Source: RGIG4608 sp045651165 (GTDB lineage: Bacteria > Bacillota > Clostridia > Oscillospirales > CAG-272). Taken from it: a stretch of 64,000 bases of DNA. Location: contig JAZRRX010000056.1 of the NCBI GenBank assembly GCA_045651165.1, positions 4,242 to 68,241 on the forward strand. Reading direction: 5' to 3'. Below the pieces are notes generated by a model. It was given only the letters and a program-made list of their open reading frames with translations, had not been told where the DNA came from and ran no database searches. The position numbers and the translations under genes are program-made. Within the stretch, counting starts at the first letter, position 1. Each line of letters begins with the position of its first letter. Below are positions 8,442 through 17,546 of this stretch, piece after piece.

Positions 8442-9499
8442 AAAAATATGGCGTTGAGCTTTTAGAATACCTTTGCCAAAAATTCGGTCCTACTGGCTTT
8501 GAAAATGAGGTTGCTGACGCGATTATCGAACAGCTTGGTGATGATTGTGATAAGATAGTTAAAGATACATTCGGCAATGTTTATGCTCTTGTTAAGGGTG
8601 AAAGCAATGATAAAGTAATGATTTCTTCCCATATGGATGAAGTTGGCTTTATGATAACCGATATTGATGGTGACGGATATATCAAATTTTCTAATCTTGG
8701 TGGTATTGATCCCAAGGTGCTTTATGGTAAACAGGTTGTTCTTGGTAATGAAAAAACTAAGATTAACGGTGTAATTGCGGCAAAGGCAATTCATCATAAA
8801 CGCAGAGAAGATAGATTTTCTGTAACTCCCATCAAAGAAATGTATATTGATATTGGTGCTAAAGATGCAGACGAAACTAAGGAATATGTAAACATTGGTG
8901 ATTTTGGTGTTTTCAATTCTGATTTTGTTTACTTTGGTACTGACAATAAGTACATGAAGGGAAAGGCAATCGATGATAGAGCAGGATGCTGCGCTATGAT
9001 TGAAATCATTAGAAAGATAAGAGAGAACAATATCACTCTTCCTTTTAATACTTATTTCTGCTTTACAGTAAGAGAAGAGGTTGGTCTTTCGGGTGCAAGA
9101 GTTGCTGCTGAAAAGGTTAAGCCTTCCCGAGCTATTATTCTTGAAAGCACAGCAATTGGTGATATTGCAGGCGCTCCTGCACACAAGAGAGTTGCAGATG
9201 TTGGTAGTGGAGGGGTAATCTCCCTTATGGATAGATCAACTATCTATGATACCGAATTTGTTAATTTTACACTTGATACTGCTAAAAATAATGATATTAA
9301 AGCGCAGGTTAAGAGATATGTGTCCGGTGGTAACGATGCAGGGCATATCCATAAATCAGGTAAGGGTGTTAAGTGCGTAGCCATTTCGATGGGTACAAGA
9401 TATCTTCACTCACCTGCATGTGTAGCAAGTATTGAAGACTACGAATCAATCAGAGAGCTCGTTTATGCGATGCTCAAAAATATGAAAGCTGAGGTATAA
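8438..9499 (+). CDS. M42 family metallo-aminopeptidase (second of three)
   Basis: This is a 353-residue M42 peptidase. Motifs are SSHMDEVGFM, AIDDRAGCCAM, TVREEVGLSG and RYLHSPACVAS. At the position where its neighbours have Asp (SIDVN, TFDVT) this protein reads ILESTAIGD, so Glu replaces a probable metal-binding Asp. The change is conservative and does occur in family members, but it is worth testing. The start overlaps the previous stop as ATGA. The third M42 gene begins three bases after its stop. It is probably cytosolic, as no signal peptide is seen. Confidence 0.88.
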   Translation: MKKYGVELLEYLCQKFGPTGFENEVADAIIEQLGDDCDKIVKDTFGNVYALVKGESNDKVMISSHMDEVGFMITDIDGDGYIKFSNLGGIDPKVLYGKQVVLGNEKTKINGVIAAKAIHHKRREDRFSVTPIKEMYIDIGAKDADETKEYVNIGDFGVFNSDFVYFGTDNKYMKGKAIDDRAGCCAMIEIIRKIRENNITLPFNTYFCFTVREEVGLSGARVAAEKVKPSRAIILESTAIGDIAGAPAHKRVADVGSGGVISLMDRSTIYDTEFVNFTLDTAKNNDIKAQVKRYVSGGNDAGHIHKSGKGVKCVAISMGTRYLHSPACVASIEDYESIRELVYAMLKNMKAEV

Positions 9500-9502
9500 A
9501 TT

Positions 9503-10498
9503 ATGTATAATACATTAAAACAGATTACACTTGTTCATGGTGTTTCAGGTAAAGAGCATCGTGTTGCAAATACAATTAAAGAAATGATAGCGCCCTATTG
9601 TGATGAATCACATATTGATGCTATGGGCAATCTTATTGCTCTTAAAAAGGGTACATCTGCAAATCCTAAAAAGGTATTGCTTTGTGGACATATGGATGAA
9701 ATTGGATTTATCGTAAACTTTGTTGAAGACAATGGTTTCATTCGCGTTGCTCCCATTGGTGGTATTAACTGGGTGGCATGTGCATTCGGTGAAGTTGTTT
9801 CTCAAAATGGTGTTCACGGCGTGCTTGTTCCTAATTCAGGCACAAAGGCTTCTGATTTTGCTCCTGATCTTTTCTACATAGACATTGGTGCAGATAATAA
9901 GAAGAGTGCGGAAAGAAAAGTAAAAATTGGTGATACATTTGTTCTTAAATCAAACCTTACTAAGCTCAATGCTAACAGAATTGTGGGAAGACCTCTTGAC
10001 GATAGAGCAGGATGTGGAATTGTTTTTGAAATTGCAAAGAGAATAGCAAATGAACCTGTAGCTGATGACGTTTACTATGTATTTAGTGTTCAGGAAGAAG
10101 TTGGATGCCGTGGTTCAAAAACCGCTGCATTTGCAATCGAACCCGACGTTTCTCTTACTTTTGATGTAACAGGCACAGGTGATACAGCGGGCTCAAAGCC
10201 TATGGCTGTTAAACTTGGCGGTGGCGCAGCAATTAAAATTAAAGATGCATCAGTTATTTGCGACTCTGAGATTGTTGATAAGCTTGTAAGAATTGCTAAG
10301 GAAAAGAACATTAAGAGTCAGCTTGAAATACTTGCTTTTGGTGGAACAGATACATCATCAATTCAGATGACAGGTTCAGGTTGCCGTGCAGGAGCTATTT
10401 CAATTCCTTCAAGATATATCCACTCTGGAGTTGAAATGATTGATATGAATGACTACAAGGCATGCATCGAGCTTGCTCTTGAATTTATTAAGGAATAA
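9503..10498 (+). CDS. M42 family metallo-aminopeptidase (third of three)
   Basis: This is a 331-residue M42 peptidase, slightly shorter than its neighbours. Motifs are CGHMDEIGFI, PLDDRAGCGI, SVQEEVGCRG, LTFDVTGTGD and RYIHSGVEM, so all expected metal ligands and the catalytic Glu are present. It lies three bases downstream of the second M42 gene and five bases upstream of the methionine gamma-lyase family gene, within one compact operon. The three products could form separate homo-oligomers of different specificity or mixed shells; both ideas are inference. Confidence 0.88.
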   Translation: MYNTLKQITLVHGVSGKEHRVANTIKEMIAPYCDESHIDAMGNLIALKKGTSANPKKVLLCGHMDEIGFIVNFVEDNGFIRVAPIGGINWVACAFGEVVSQNGVHGVLVPNSGTKASDFAPDLFYIDIGADNKKSAERKVKIGDTFVLKSNLTKLNANRIVGRPLDDRAGCGIVFEIAKRIANEPVADDVYYVFSVQEEVGCRGSKTAAFAIEPDVSLTFDVTGTGDTAGSKPMAVKLGGGAAIKIKDASVICDSEIVDKLVRIAKEKNIKSQLEILAFGGTDTSSIQMTGSGCRAGAISIPSRYIHSGVEMIDMNDYKACIELALEFIKE

Positions 10499-10503
10499 TT
10501 GAT

Positions 10504-11763
10504 ATGGATTTTTCAAATAATATTTGGAATCTTGTCGATGAAGCAGAGGTAGCACTTAAAGAAACCTTTGACGAAATTGATAGAGTTTCATTTAATAATA
10601 CAAAAAAGGTAATGAATGCTTTTGCCGAGCATCGCGTAAGTGATGCAATGTTTGGTGCAACAAGTGGCTATGGTTATGATGACAAGGGTAGAGATGTGCT
10701 TGATGAAATTTGGGCAGATGTTTTCGGTTGCGAATCAGCACTTGTAAGACATTCAATAGTTAGTGGTACACATGCACTTACAATTGGTCTTTTTGGTATT
10801 TTGCGTCCTGGTGATATCATGCTTTCAGTTGCAGGAAAGCCCTATGATACACTTGAAGAAGTTATTGGTATAGTTGGAGAAGCAGGAAACGGTTCTCTTA
10901 AAGATTTCGGTGTTGACTATCGTCAAATTGAACTTAAAGAAGACGGCACATTTGATTTTGATGCGGTTGGCAGAGAATTAAAGGTTAACGCGCAAAAGAT
11001 AAAAATGGTATTCATTCAGCGTTCAAAGGGTTACCTTAATCGCAGAACACTTACCGTTGATGAAATTGGTGAAATGGCGCGCTTTGTAAAATCAATCTCA
11101 CCTGAAACATTTGTTGTAGTAGATAACTGCTATGGTGAATTCGTTGAAGAAAAAGAGCCAACTGCCGTTGGAGCTGACCTTTGCATTGGTTCACTTATAA
11201 AAAATCCCGGTGGTGGAATGGCAGAAACAGGTGGATATTTTGCAGGCACAAAACGTGCAATTGAACTTGTTTCATATCGTTTAACATCTCCTGGTACAGG
11301 TGGAGAAGTTGGTGCAACTATCGGTCAGAATAAGAATATGTATAAGGGACTTTTCTATGCTCCTCATACCACGGCACAAGCGCTTAAAACAGGATATCTT
11401 GCAGCATATATGTTTGAAAAAATGGGATATAATGCAGTTCCTAAATGGAACGAAAAACGTTCTGATATTATTCAGTCCGTTATTACAGGTGACCCTGAAA
11501 TTCTTTGTGCATTCTGTCGCGGAATTCAAGCCGGATCTCCCGTTGATGCATTCGTTTCTCCTGAACCTTGGGAAATGCCAGGTTACACAGATAAGGTAAT
11601 TATGGCAGCGGGCGCATTTACACAAGGGTCGTCCATTGAACTTTCTGCAGACGGACCAATTAGACCCCCATATACAGTTTATTTCCAAGGTGGTCTTACT
11701 TATGAAAGTGGAAAAATCGGTATTATGAGCGCAGCTCAAACCGTTATGGATTTGAAAAAATGA
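10504..11763 (+). CDS. Methionine gamma-lyase family PLP protein (aluminium-resistance/YnbB type)
   Basis: This 419-residue PLP-dependent fold-type I protein belongs to the family (Pfam Met_gamma_lyase, formerly aluminium resistance protein) that includes Bacillus YnbB. The N-terminal segment VSDAMFGATSGYGYDDKGRD and the PLP lysine in GSLIKNPGGGMAETGGY are family hallmarks, and the HALTIGLFGILRPGD segment forms part of the cofactor site. The physiological reaction is uncertain; C-S lyase activity on methionine or cysteine derivatives is presumed. The 3' end overlaps the cysteine desulfurase start by four bases (ATGA), which suggests coupling of two PLP enzymes of sulfur metabolism. The link to the upstream peptidases may be recycling of peptide-derived sulfur amino acids (inference). 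Confidence 0.85.
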   Translation: MDFSNNIWNLVDEAEVALKETFDEIDRVSFNNTKKVMNAFAEHRVSDAMFGATSGYGYDDKGRDVLDEIWADVFGCESALVRHSIVSGTHALTIGLFGILRPGDIMLSVAGKPYDTLEEVIGIVGEAGNGSLKDFGVDYRQIELKEDGTFDFDAVGRELKVNAQKIKMVFIQRSKGYLNRRTLTVDEIGEMARFVKSISPETFVVVDNCYGEFVEEKEPTAVGADLCIGSLIKNPGGGMAETGGYFAGTKRAIELVSYRLTSPGTGGEVGATIGQNKNMYKGLFYAPHTTAQALKTGYLAAYMFEKMGYNAVPKWNEKRSDIIQSVITGDPEILCAFCRGIQAGSPVDAFVSPEPWEMPGYTDKVIMAAGAFTQGSSIELSADGPIRPPYTVYFQGGLTYESGKIGIMSAAQTVMDLKK

Positions 11764-12932
11764 GAGAAATATATTTAGATAACAGTGCAACTACTCCCAT
11801 ATGCGAAGAAGCAAAGTTAAAAATGATTGAGGCAATGGAGTGCTATGGCAATCCTTCCTCACTTCATTCAAAGGGATTTGATTCATCTAAAATAATTGCA
11901 GATGCAAGAAATAAAATTCTTAATTCGCTTTTTGTTAGAAATGGCAAGCCAGAGAACCTTGTTTTTACGGCCGGGGGAACTGAGGCAGATAACCTAGCCC
12001 TTATGGGTGTAGCTTATGCAAAAACGCGCAGAGCAAATAGAATAATCACAACTGATTCAGAGCATTCTGCTATCGAAAATACACTCAAAGCTCTTGAAGA
12101 TGATGGCTTTGAAATTGTTCGACTTTCAACTAAAAACGGTGTTATCGATATTGATGAGTTTAAGTCGGCAGTAAATAAAAATACCTTGCTTGTTTCAATT
12201 ATGCATGTCAATAATGAAACGGGCGCTGTGTATAACATCAAGGATTGCTTTAGGATTGCAAAAGAGGTAAATGAGGATGTTGTAACCCATACTGATGCTG
12301 TACAATCCTATATGAAAATGAAGGTTTCTCCAGGAGAACTTTGTGCTGACCTTATAAGCATTAGTGCTCATAAAATACATGGTCCAAAAGGAATAGGCGC
12401 ACTGTACATTAGTCCCGAGGTTATAAAGAAAAAGCAACTTAAATCCATAATTTTCGGTGGTGGACAAGAATATGGATTCCGTTCAGGTACTGAAAATCTT
12501 GTTGGTATTGCGGGCTTTGGTGCTGCGGCAGAGAGGGGATTTAAGAATATTTCTAAAGATATATCTAAAATGAGAGAACTTCGTGCCTACGCACTTGAAA
12601 AAATTTTAGCACTTGATATAAAGGCAAATGTCCCTAGTGGAGAGTGTGCTCCTCATGTGATCAACATTACTTTGCCATCTATCAAGAGTGAAACAATGCT
12701 GCATCATCTTTCTGCTAGTGGCATTTATATTTCAAGTGGATCTGCATGTGCTTCAAATTCTGCAACTAAAAGAGTTAGTCGTGCATTGCGTGGCTTCGGT
12801 CTTTCTGATTTTGAAGCAGATTGCTCCATAAGAATAAGTTTTTCACCCTATAACACAAACGATGAGATTGATGAATTTGTTTCATCTCTCAAAATTGGTA
12901 TAGAAAAGCTTGTCAAAATAAATAAACATTAA
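11760..12932 (+). CDS. Cysteine desulfurase (NifS/IscS family)
   Basis: This 390-residue PLP enzyme converts cysteine to alanine and a protein-bound persulfide used for Fe-S clusters and tRNA thiolation. It shows the N-terminal YLDNSATTP, the PLP lysine in SAHKIHGPKG, and the persulfide-carrying Cys in SSGSACAS. The loop around the active Cys resembles group I (NifS/IscS) enzymes. No iscU or nifU scaffold gene is next to it. It overlaps the upstream PLP gene by four bases and closes the operon before a strong terminator. A possible sulfur recipient, MnmA, is encoded on the opposite strand about 3 kb downstream. Confidence 0.9.
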   Translation: MREIYLDNSATTPICEEAKLKMIEAMECYGNPSSLHSKGFDSSKIIADARNKILNSLFVRNGKPENLVFTAGGTEADNLALMGVAYAKTRRANRIITTDSEHSAIENTLKALEDDGFEIVRLSTKNGVIDIDEFKSAVNKNTLLVSIMHVNNETGAVYNIKDCFRIAKEVNEDVVTHTDAVQSYMKMKVSPGELCADLISISAHKIHGPKGIGALYISPEVIKKKQLKSIIFGGGQEYGFRSGTENLVGIAGFGAAAERGFKNISKDISKMRELRAYALEKILALDIKANVPSGECAPHVINITLPSIKSETMLHHLSASGIYISSGSACASNSATKRVSRALRGFGLSDFEADCSIRISFSPYNTNDEIDEFVSSLKIGIEKLVKINKH

Positions 12933-12966
12933 AAAAGACTGTTTCCATTACGGAAACAGTCTTTTT
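12933..12966. terminator. Bidirectional intrinsic terminator between the desulfurase and the cation ATPase
   Basis: A 10-bp core stem GACTGTTTCC/GGAAACAGTC is extended by A-T pairs and closed by a 5-base loop. T-runs form on both strands, and it sits between the convergent stops at 12932 and 12968. Confidence 0.92.
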
Positions 12967-12967
12967 T

Positions 12968-15661
12968 CTATTTTTTTATAGATTTAATTTTTCTTGTTAT
13001 AAATTTAATTATCTCAACAATTGGAATTATTGATATTGCAAGCATAATGGCAATGCCATATTCCATAAATCCAAGATTTACAAGTGAAAACGCGTTTGCA
13101 AGGAAATCAATTTCAATTACAGCGGTTGTTAAAAGGAAGGAGAGAATTCCTGCACCCCAAATCCATAAGTTTTGGGTTTTCATCTTGAAAATTGAGCCAT
13201 GGAGTGAGCGCATGTTAAATGCATGGAATATCTCTGCCATTGAAAGCGTCAAAAAAGCCATGGACGTACCATACATTTCAGGGGTAAATGTGCCTTTGGC
13301 TATAGTTTCTGCATAATAAACCTCTGCTATCCAATCTCTACCGATAAAATAGGATATGAGTGTGATAAGCGTTACAAGTGCACCCTGATATATAACAGCA
13401 AAACCAAGACCACCTGCGAAAATACCTTCTTTTGAATCGCGAGGTGCTCGTTTCATAATATCATTTTCAGGTTTTTCCATACCAAGAGCAAGAGCGGGGA
13501 AGCAGTCAGTAATAAGATTTATCCAAAGCAGATGGACAGCAAGAAAGATATTTTCGATGCCAAGAAGCGTTGCAAAAAAGATTGTTAGAACTTCGGAAAG
13601 ATTAGAGGCAAGAAGAAATTGAATTGCTTTTCGAATATTATCATAAATTCTGCGCCCTTCACTTGCAGCATAAACGATGGTAGCAAAATTATCATCTGCA
13701 AGAATCATATCTGCAACGTTTTTAGTTACATCAGTGCCTGTGATACCCATTCCAACGCCTATGTCTGCATTTTTTATAGAGGGGGCATCATTTACACCAT
13801 CACCCGTCATTGCCGTTATTTTGCCATTTTTACGCCACGCGTTGACTATTCTTGTTTTATGCTCGGGTTGAACACGCGCATAAACGGAATATTTTTCAAC
13901 ACAATTTTTAAATTCAGCATCTGGAATATAGTCGAGTTCAGCACCCGTAATTGCTTCACTTGTATTGGTTATGATGCCAAGCTCCTTTGCAATGGCAACA
14001 GCGGTGTCCTTGTGGTCGCCAGTTATCATGATTGGGCGGATACCTGCAAGGCGACATTCTTCAATTGCAGATTTAACTTCGGGACGAACAGGGTCTATCA
14101 TTCCAACAAGACCTATAAAGCATAGATTATTTTCAATCTCATTTGCTTCATATGAGGAGGGCTTACTATCAAGTATTTTATATCCTGCCGCAAGTACACG
14201 AAGAGCCCTATCTGCCATATTTTTATTGGCGGAGAGTATTTCCTTGCGTATTTCATCCGTCATTTTTATTGTTTTGCCGTTTTTGAGTATGTGTGTGCAT
14301 ATTTTCAATATTTCATCGGGTGCGCCCTTGGTGAATTGAATAATTTTTCCGGTTGTGCTTTGATGGATGGTACTCATCATTTTACGTGAGGAATCAAAGG
14401 GCACTTCGCCAATTCTTACAAGAATATTTCTTTGCTCGTTTTTGGAAACTCCTATTTTTTCTGCATAGTTGACAAGCGCACATTCCGTTGGCTCACCTAC
14501 CGCCGTTTTTTCGGTCATGTCAAATTCAGCGTCCGAGCAAAGTGACATTGCATTAGCAAGAAGTGATATGTCATCACCAAACTCTTCAACAACAGTCATT
14601 TTGTTTTGTGTGAGCGTGCCCGTTTTGTCAGAGCAAATTATTTGTGTGCAACCAAGTGTTTCTACTGCTGTGAGTTTACGAATAATGGCATTTCGTTTGG
14701 ACATATTAGTAACACCTATTGAAAGAACAATAGTTACTACTGTAGAAAGTCCCTCGGGAATAGCTGCAACAGCTAGGGAAATGGCCACCATAAAAAAGTC
14801 CATTATCTTATTGATACTAAATTCACCATTGATAATAAGCTCACGTGCCACATTTATACCAAATACAAGCAGAGAAATGATAATAACAAGAGCAGTGAGA
14901 ATTTTGGATAACTGGTGGAGCTTTATTTGAAGTGGAGTTTTGCTTTCTTTGGCATTTGAAAGTGCATCGGCTATTTTTCCCATTTCAGTGTTCATGCCTG
15001 TTTGTGTTACTATGGCTTTACCACGTCCGTAAACTATAATGCTACCCATATACACCATATTTTTTCGGTCGCCAAGTGGCACGTTTTCTGTTTCTATTAC
15101 ATCTTCAATTTTGTTAACTGGTATGGATTCACCTGTTAGAGCAGCTTCATCTGCTTTAATTGAGGCACACTCTATTATTCTAGCATCCGTTGGTACAGCA
15201 TCTCCTGCTTCAAGGACTATAATATCACCTATAACGAGGTCCTCACTTTTTATTGTTATTTGTCGCCCATCTCTAATAACTTTGCTTGTAGCACCCGAAA
15301 TTTCTTGTAAAGCCTCAATTGCCTTTTCTGCTTTGCTCTCTTGAAGAACACCTAAAATTGCGTTAATAAGTACTACGGCAAGAATTATTATTGCATCAGT
15401 AGGGAATCTAAAATGACCACTTGATGCACTTTCATATAGTTCCATTCCTGCAGATATTGCTGCTGCAATTAAAAGAATAATTGTCATCGGCTCTGTAAGT
15501 TGTTTGAAAAATCGCTGCAGATTAGAGATTTTTTTACCTTCAACGAGCTTATTTTTGCCATATTTTTTTAGGCGTTCTTCTGCCTCGGTTGATTTTAATC
15601 CCTTTGAGTTAGATGAAAAATAAGACAGTACATCTTCTTTTTTTAGGTTGTGAAAATTCAT
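12968..15661 (-). CDS. P2-type cation-transporting ATPase (Mn2+/Ca2+ exporter)
   Basis: This 897-residue P-type ATPase pumps cations across the plasma membrane. It has the N-terminal cation-ATPase domain, the TGES actuator motif (176-179), PEGL in M4 (302-305), the phosphorylated Asp345 in DKTGTLT, the hinge motif TGDGVNDAPS, and about ten membrane segments. Ion-site residues include Glu304 in PEGL, the Asn and Glu of SNLSEV in M5, and Asn and Asp of NLITDCFPALALG in M6, the pattern of P2A pumps. It would usually be called a calcium ATPase. A yybP-ykoY Mn riboswitch in its leader argues for Mn2+ export, as for Lactococcus YoaB and streptococcal MgtA. AAAGGAG precedes the ATG. Confidence 0.9.
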   Translation of the reverse strand: MNFHNLKKEDVLSYFSSNSKGLKSTEAEERLKKYGKNKLVEGKKISNLQRFFKQLTEPMTIILLIAAAISAGMELYESASSGHFRFPTDAIIILAVVLINAILGVLQESKAEKAIEALQEISGATSKVIRDGRQITIKSEDLVIGDIIVLEAGDAVPTDARIIECASIKADEAALTGESIPVNKIEDVIETENVPLGDRKNMVYMGSIIVYGRGKAIVTQTGMNTEMGKIADALSNAKESKTPLQIKLHQLSKILTALVIIISLLVFGINVARELIINGEFSINKIMDFFMVAISLAVAAIPEGLSTVVTIVLSIGVTNMSKRNAIIRKLTAVETLGCTQIICSDKTGTLTQNKMTVVEEFGDDISLLANAMSLCSDAEFDMTEKTAVGEPTECALVNYAEKIGVSKNEQRNILVRIGEVPFDSSRKMMSTIHQSTTGKIIQFTKGAPDEILKICTHILKNGKTIKMTDEIRKEILSANKNMADRALRVLAAGYKILDSKPSSYEANEIENNLCFIGLVGMIDPVRPEVKSAIEECRLAGIRPIMITGDHKDTAVAIAKELGIITNTSEAITGAELDYIPDAEFKNCVEKYSVYARVQPEHKTRIVNAWRKNGKITAMTGDGVNDAPSIKNADIGVGMGITGTDVTKNVADMILADDNFATIVYAASEGRRIYDNIRKAIQFLLASNLSEVLTIFFATLLGIENIFLAVHLLWINLITDCFPALALGMEKPENDIMKRAPRDSKEGIFAGGLGFAVIYQGALVTLITLISYFIGRDWIAEVYYAETIAKGTFTPEMYGTSMAFLTLSMAEIFHAFNMRSLHGSIFKMKTQNLWIWGAGILSFLLTTAVIEIDFLANAFSLVNLGFMEYGIAIMLAISIIPIVEIIKFITRKIKSIKK

Positions 15662-15694
15662 TGTTTTCTCCTTTATATAAGTATTTGATAAAAT

Positions 15695-15730
15695 AAAAAA
15701 GACTCAAGTGTATTTCTACACTTGAGTCTT
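15695..15730 (-). terminator. Riboswitch-controlled intrinsic terminator
   Basis: A perfect 14-bp stem (15730-15717 with 15712-15699) closes on a GAAA tetraloop when read on the minus strand and runs into a U-tract at 15700-15695. The 5' arm shares bases 15726-15719 with the 3' strand of aptamer helix P1, so the two structures are mutually exclusive. Confidence 0.9.
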
Positions 15731-15802
15731 GTTCATTAAGATATGCCAGGAATTGCCTTGATGTTGACATATCACGTAATACGCAAACTACTCCCTCGAG
15801 TG
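15719..15802 (-). ncRNA. yybP-ykoY manganese riboswitch aptamer
   Basis: Read on the minus strand, the leader has CACTCGAG then GGGAGTAG (the conserved L1 element), TGTCAACATC (the L3 element) inside a GATATG/CATATC helix, and a closing CAAGACTC with CTCAAGTG. These are the hallmark elements of the yybP-ykoY class, which binds Mn2+. CACTCGAG pairs with CTCAAGTG (seven of eight positions) to form P1 and so sequesters the 5' arm of the terminator. The expected logic is ON: Mn2+ stabilises P1 and transcription continues into the cation ATPase gene. The order L1, L3 element, AAGACYU-like 3' end matches the Lactococcus and E. coli alx examples I know. Confidence 0.85.
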
Positions 15803-15807
15803 AATAG

Positions 15808-15836
15808 AGTATACCATATTACTTAATTATAGTCAA
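15808..15836 (-). promoter_or_regulatory. Sigma-A promoter of the riboswitch and cation ATPase unit
   Basis: On the minus strand TTGACT (15836-15831), a 17-base spacer and TATACT (15813-15808) place the transcript start near 15801, just at the first base of aptamer helix P1. Confidence 0.8.
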
Positions 15837-15868
15837 GAGAAAACTCAAAAAATCAATAATGAAAAAAA

Positions 15869-16930
15869 TTATTCTATAATTCCGCCACCCACAACAATAT
15901 CACCATCATAAAGAACAACAGACTGACCTTTAGTAATGGCTCGTTGTGGCTCATCAAAAACAACTTTAATTCTTTGATTATCTATTTGATATACAGTTGC
16001 AGGTTGTTCTTTTTGGTTGTATCGAATTTTTGCTTTTACGCGTATGGGTTCGGTAATTTTATCGCAGGAGATAAGATTTATATTTGTTGCGGTTAATGTG
16101 GTCGCAAAAAGGTCGGAGTTTTTTCCAAGAATAACTGAATTTGTTGCTACATCTTTTTTCACAACATAGATTGGCTCTCCAAAGGCAATTCCAAGTCCTT
16201 TGCGCTGACCGATAGTATATTTTATTATACCATTGTGTTTTCCTAAAATATTTCCGTTAAGATCAATAAAATTACCTTTATCAAAGCTTTCACCCGTGGT
16301 ACGCTCAATAAAGGATACGTAATCTCCGTCTGGGACAAAGCATATATCTTGGCTATCGTGCTTTCTAGCATTGGTAAAGCCAATTATTTCCGCCATCTGA
16401 CGTGCCTCTTGCTTTGTCATTTCACCAAGAGGGAAAAGAGTGTGTGCTAACTGATCTTGTGTCAGAGAATAAAGAACATAACTTTGATCCTTGGTTAAAT
16501 CAAGTGCCTTTTTAAGCAAATATCTTCCGTCTGAGCGTTTTTCAATTCGAGCATAGTGTCCTGTGGCTATGGCATCATAACCGCGTTCTAAAGCCATTTT
16601 TAAAAGCTCCTCGAATTTTATTTTGCGATTGCAAACCACACAGGGATTGGGTGTTGAGCCATTTTTATAGCAATCGATAAAATCTTTAATCACGCATTCC
16701 TTAAATGATGCACCAAAATCGTGTACTTCATGTGGAATGCCAACCAAATCGCAAACGGATTTAGCATCAGCAATATCTTGATTCGAACAGCAGGAGTTTT
16801 CGCCATATATTAAGTTGTCAGTTTCATCATGAAGTTTCATAGTAACACCGAGTGCTTCGTATTCTTTTTTTATAAGATGTGCAGAAACTGCGCTATCAAC
16901 ACCGCCACTCATAGCAACGAGAACTTTCAT
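15869..16930 (-). CDS. mnmA: tRNA-uridine 2-sulfurtransferase
   Basis: MnmA makes 2-thiouridine at position 34 of tRNA-Lys, -Glu and -Gln, taking sulfur from a cysteine desulfurase. The protein has 353 residues. The PP-loop SGGVDS is at residues 8-13. The first catalytic Cys is in NPCVVCNRKIKF, the tRNA-contacting segment is GHYARIE, and the second catalytic Cys is in DSQDICFVPDGDY. A C-terminal beta-barrel follows. An AAAGGAG precedes the ATG. It is the second gene after trmL (13-base gap), so two wobble-position modification genes share an operon. Confidence 0.94.
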   Translation of the reverse strand: MKVLVAMSGGVDSAVSAHLIKKEYEALGVTMKLHDETDNLIYGENSCCSNQDIADAKSVCDLVGIPHEVHDFGASFKECVIKDFIDCYKNGSTPNPCVVCNRKIKFEELLKMALERGYDAIATGHYARIEKRSDGRYLLKKALDLTKDQSYVLYSLTQDQLAHTLFPLGEMTKQEARQMAEIIGFTNARKHDSQDICFVPDGDYVSFIERTTGESFDKGNFIDLNGNILGKHNGIIKYTIGQRKGLGIAFGEPIYVVKKDVATNSVILGKNSDLFATTLTATNINLISCDKITEPIRVKAKIRYNQKEQPATVYQIDNQRIKVVFDEPQRAITKGQSVVLYDGDIVVGGGIIE

Positions 16931-16943
16931 ATATTAACTCCTT

Positions 16944-17456
16944 TCAAATTTTATAATCTTCCCACATAAAAGTTGTGGGAGTTCCTTCTTCAAGTAATCC
17001 TTCAAAATTATTTTGTCTAAATACTTCGTAAACAGCAATTGCTACCGAATTAGAAAGATTCAATGATCTAAGATTTGGGCGCATAGGAATTCTTGCACAA
17101 GTTTCGGGATTTTGTTCAAGAAGGGATTCGGGAAGCCCCTTTGATTCTTTCCCAAACATAATGAATACCTTGCCCTCATATTCTACTTCTGTATAATTTC
17201 TAGGTGCTTTGGTGGTAAAATAGAAGACCTTTGCATCTGGATTTTTAGAATAAAAATCTTCAAGATTTTCGTAATAAGTTATATCAAGAAGATGCCAATA
17301 GTCAAGTCCTGCGCGTTTTAATTTTTTATCGTCAATGGTAAATCCCATTGGCTTGATAATGTGAAGAGCAGCACCTGTAGCCGCACAGGTGCGCGCTATA
17401 TTACCTGTATTTTGTGGAATTTCTGGTTCGTGAAGAACTATATTTATATTTGCCAT
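16944..17456 (-). CDS. trmL: tRNA (cytidine/uridine-34) 2'-O-methyltransferase
   Basis: This 170-residue SPOUT methyltransferase, formerly CspR or YibK, 2'-O-methylates the wobble nucleotide of tRNA-Leu isoacceptors using SAM. Visible family motifs are LHEPEIPQNTGNIARTCAATG at the N-terminus, the knot motifs MFGKESKGLPESLL and IPMRPNLRSLNLSNSVAIAVYE, and a short tail. It is a single-domain protein of the usual size. It precedes mnmA by 13 bases and has a strong promoter of its own. Confidence 0.93.
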   Translation of the reverse strand: MANINIVLHEPEIPQNTGNIARTCAATGAALHIIKPMGFTIDDKKLKRAGLDYWHLLDITYYENLEDFYSKNPDAKVFYFTTKAPRNYTEVEYEGKVFIMFGKESKGLPESLLEQNPETCARIPMRPNLRSLNLSNSVAIAVYEVFRQNNFEGLLEEGTPTTFMWEDYKI

Positions 17457-17488
17457 ATATTATATCCTTTATTTTTTCATATCATCTA

Positions 17489-17517
17489 ATTATATAATAA
17501 AAGCATAATTTTTTCAA
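17489..17517 (-). promoter_or_regulatory. Sigma-A promoter of trmL-mnmA
   Basis: On the minus strand TTGAAA (17517-17512), a 17-base spacer and a perfect TATAAT (17494-17489) lie 33 bases before the trmL start. Confidence 0.75.
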
Positions 17518-17546
17518 TAATAAATTAAAAAAATTATAAAAAACTA

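Noticed and set aside
8462..9184. A 240-codon open frame on the minus strand
   Set aside because: It is exactly antisense to the second M42 peptidase, has a Cys/Asn/Ile-rich low-plausibility product, no Shine-Dalgarno, and arises from codon bias of the real gene.
13619..14125. A 168-codon open frame on the plus strand
   Set aside because: It is antisense to the cation ATPase with no ribosome binding site; the real gene has all P-type ATPase motifs.
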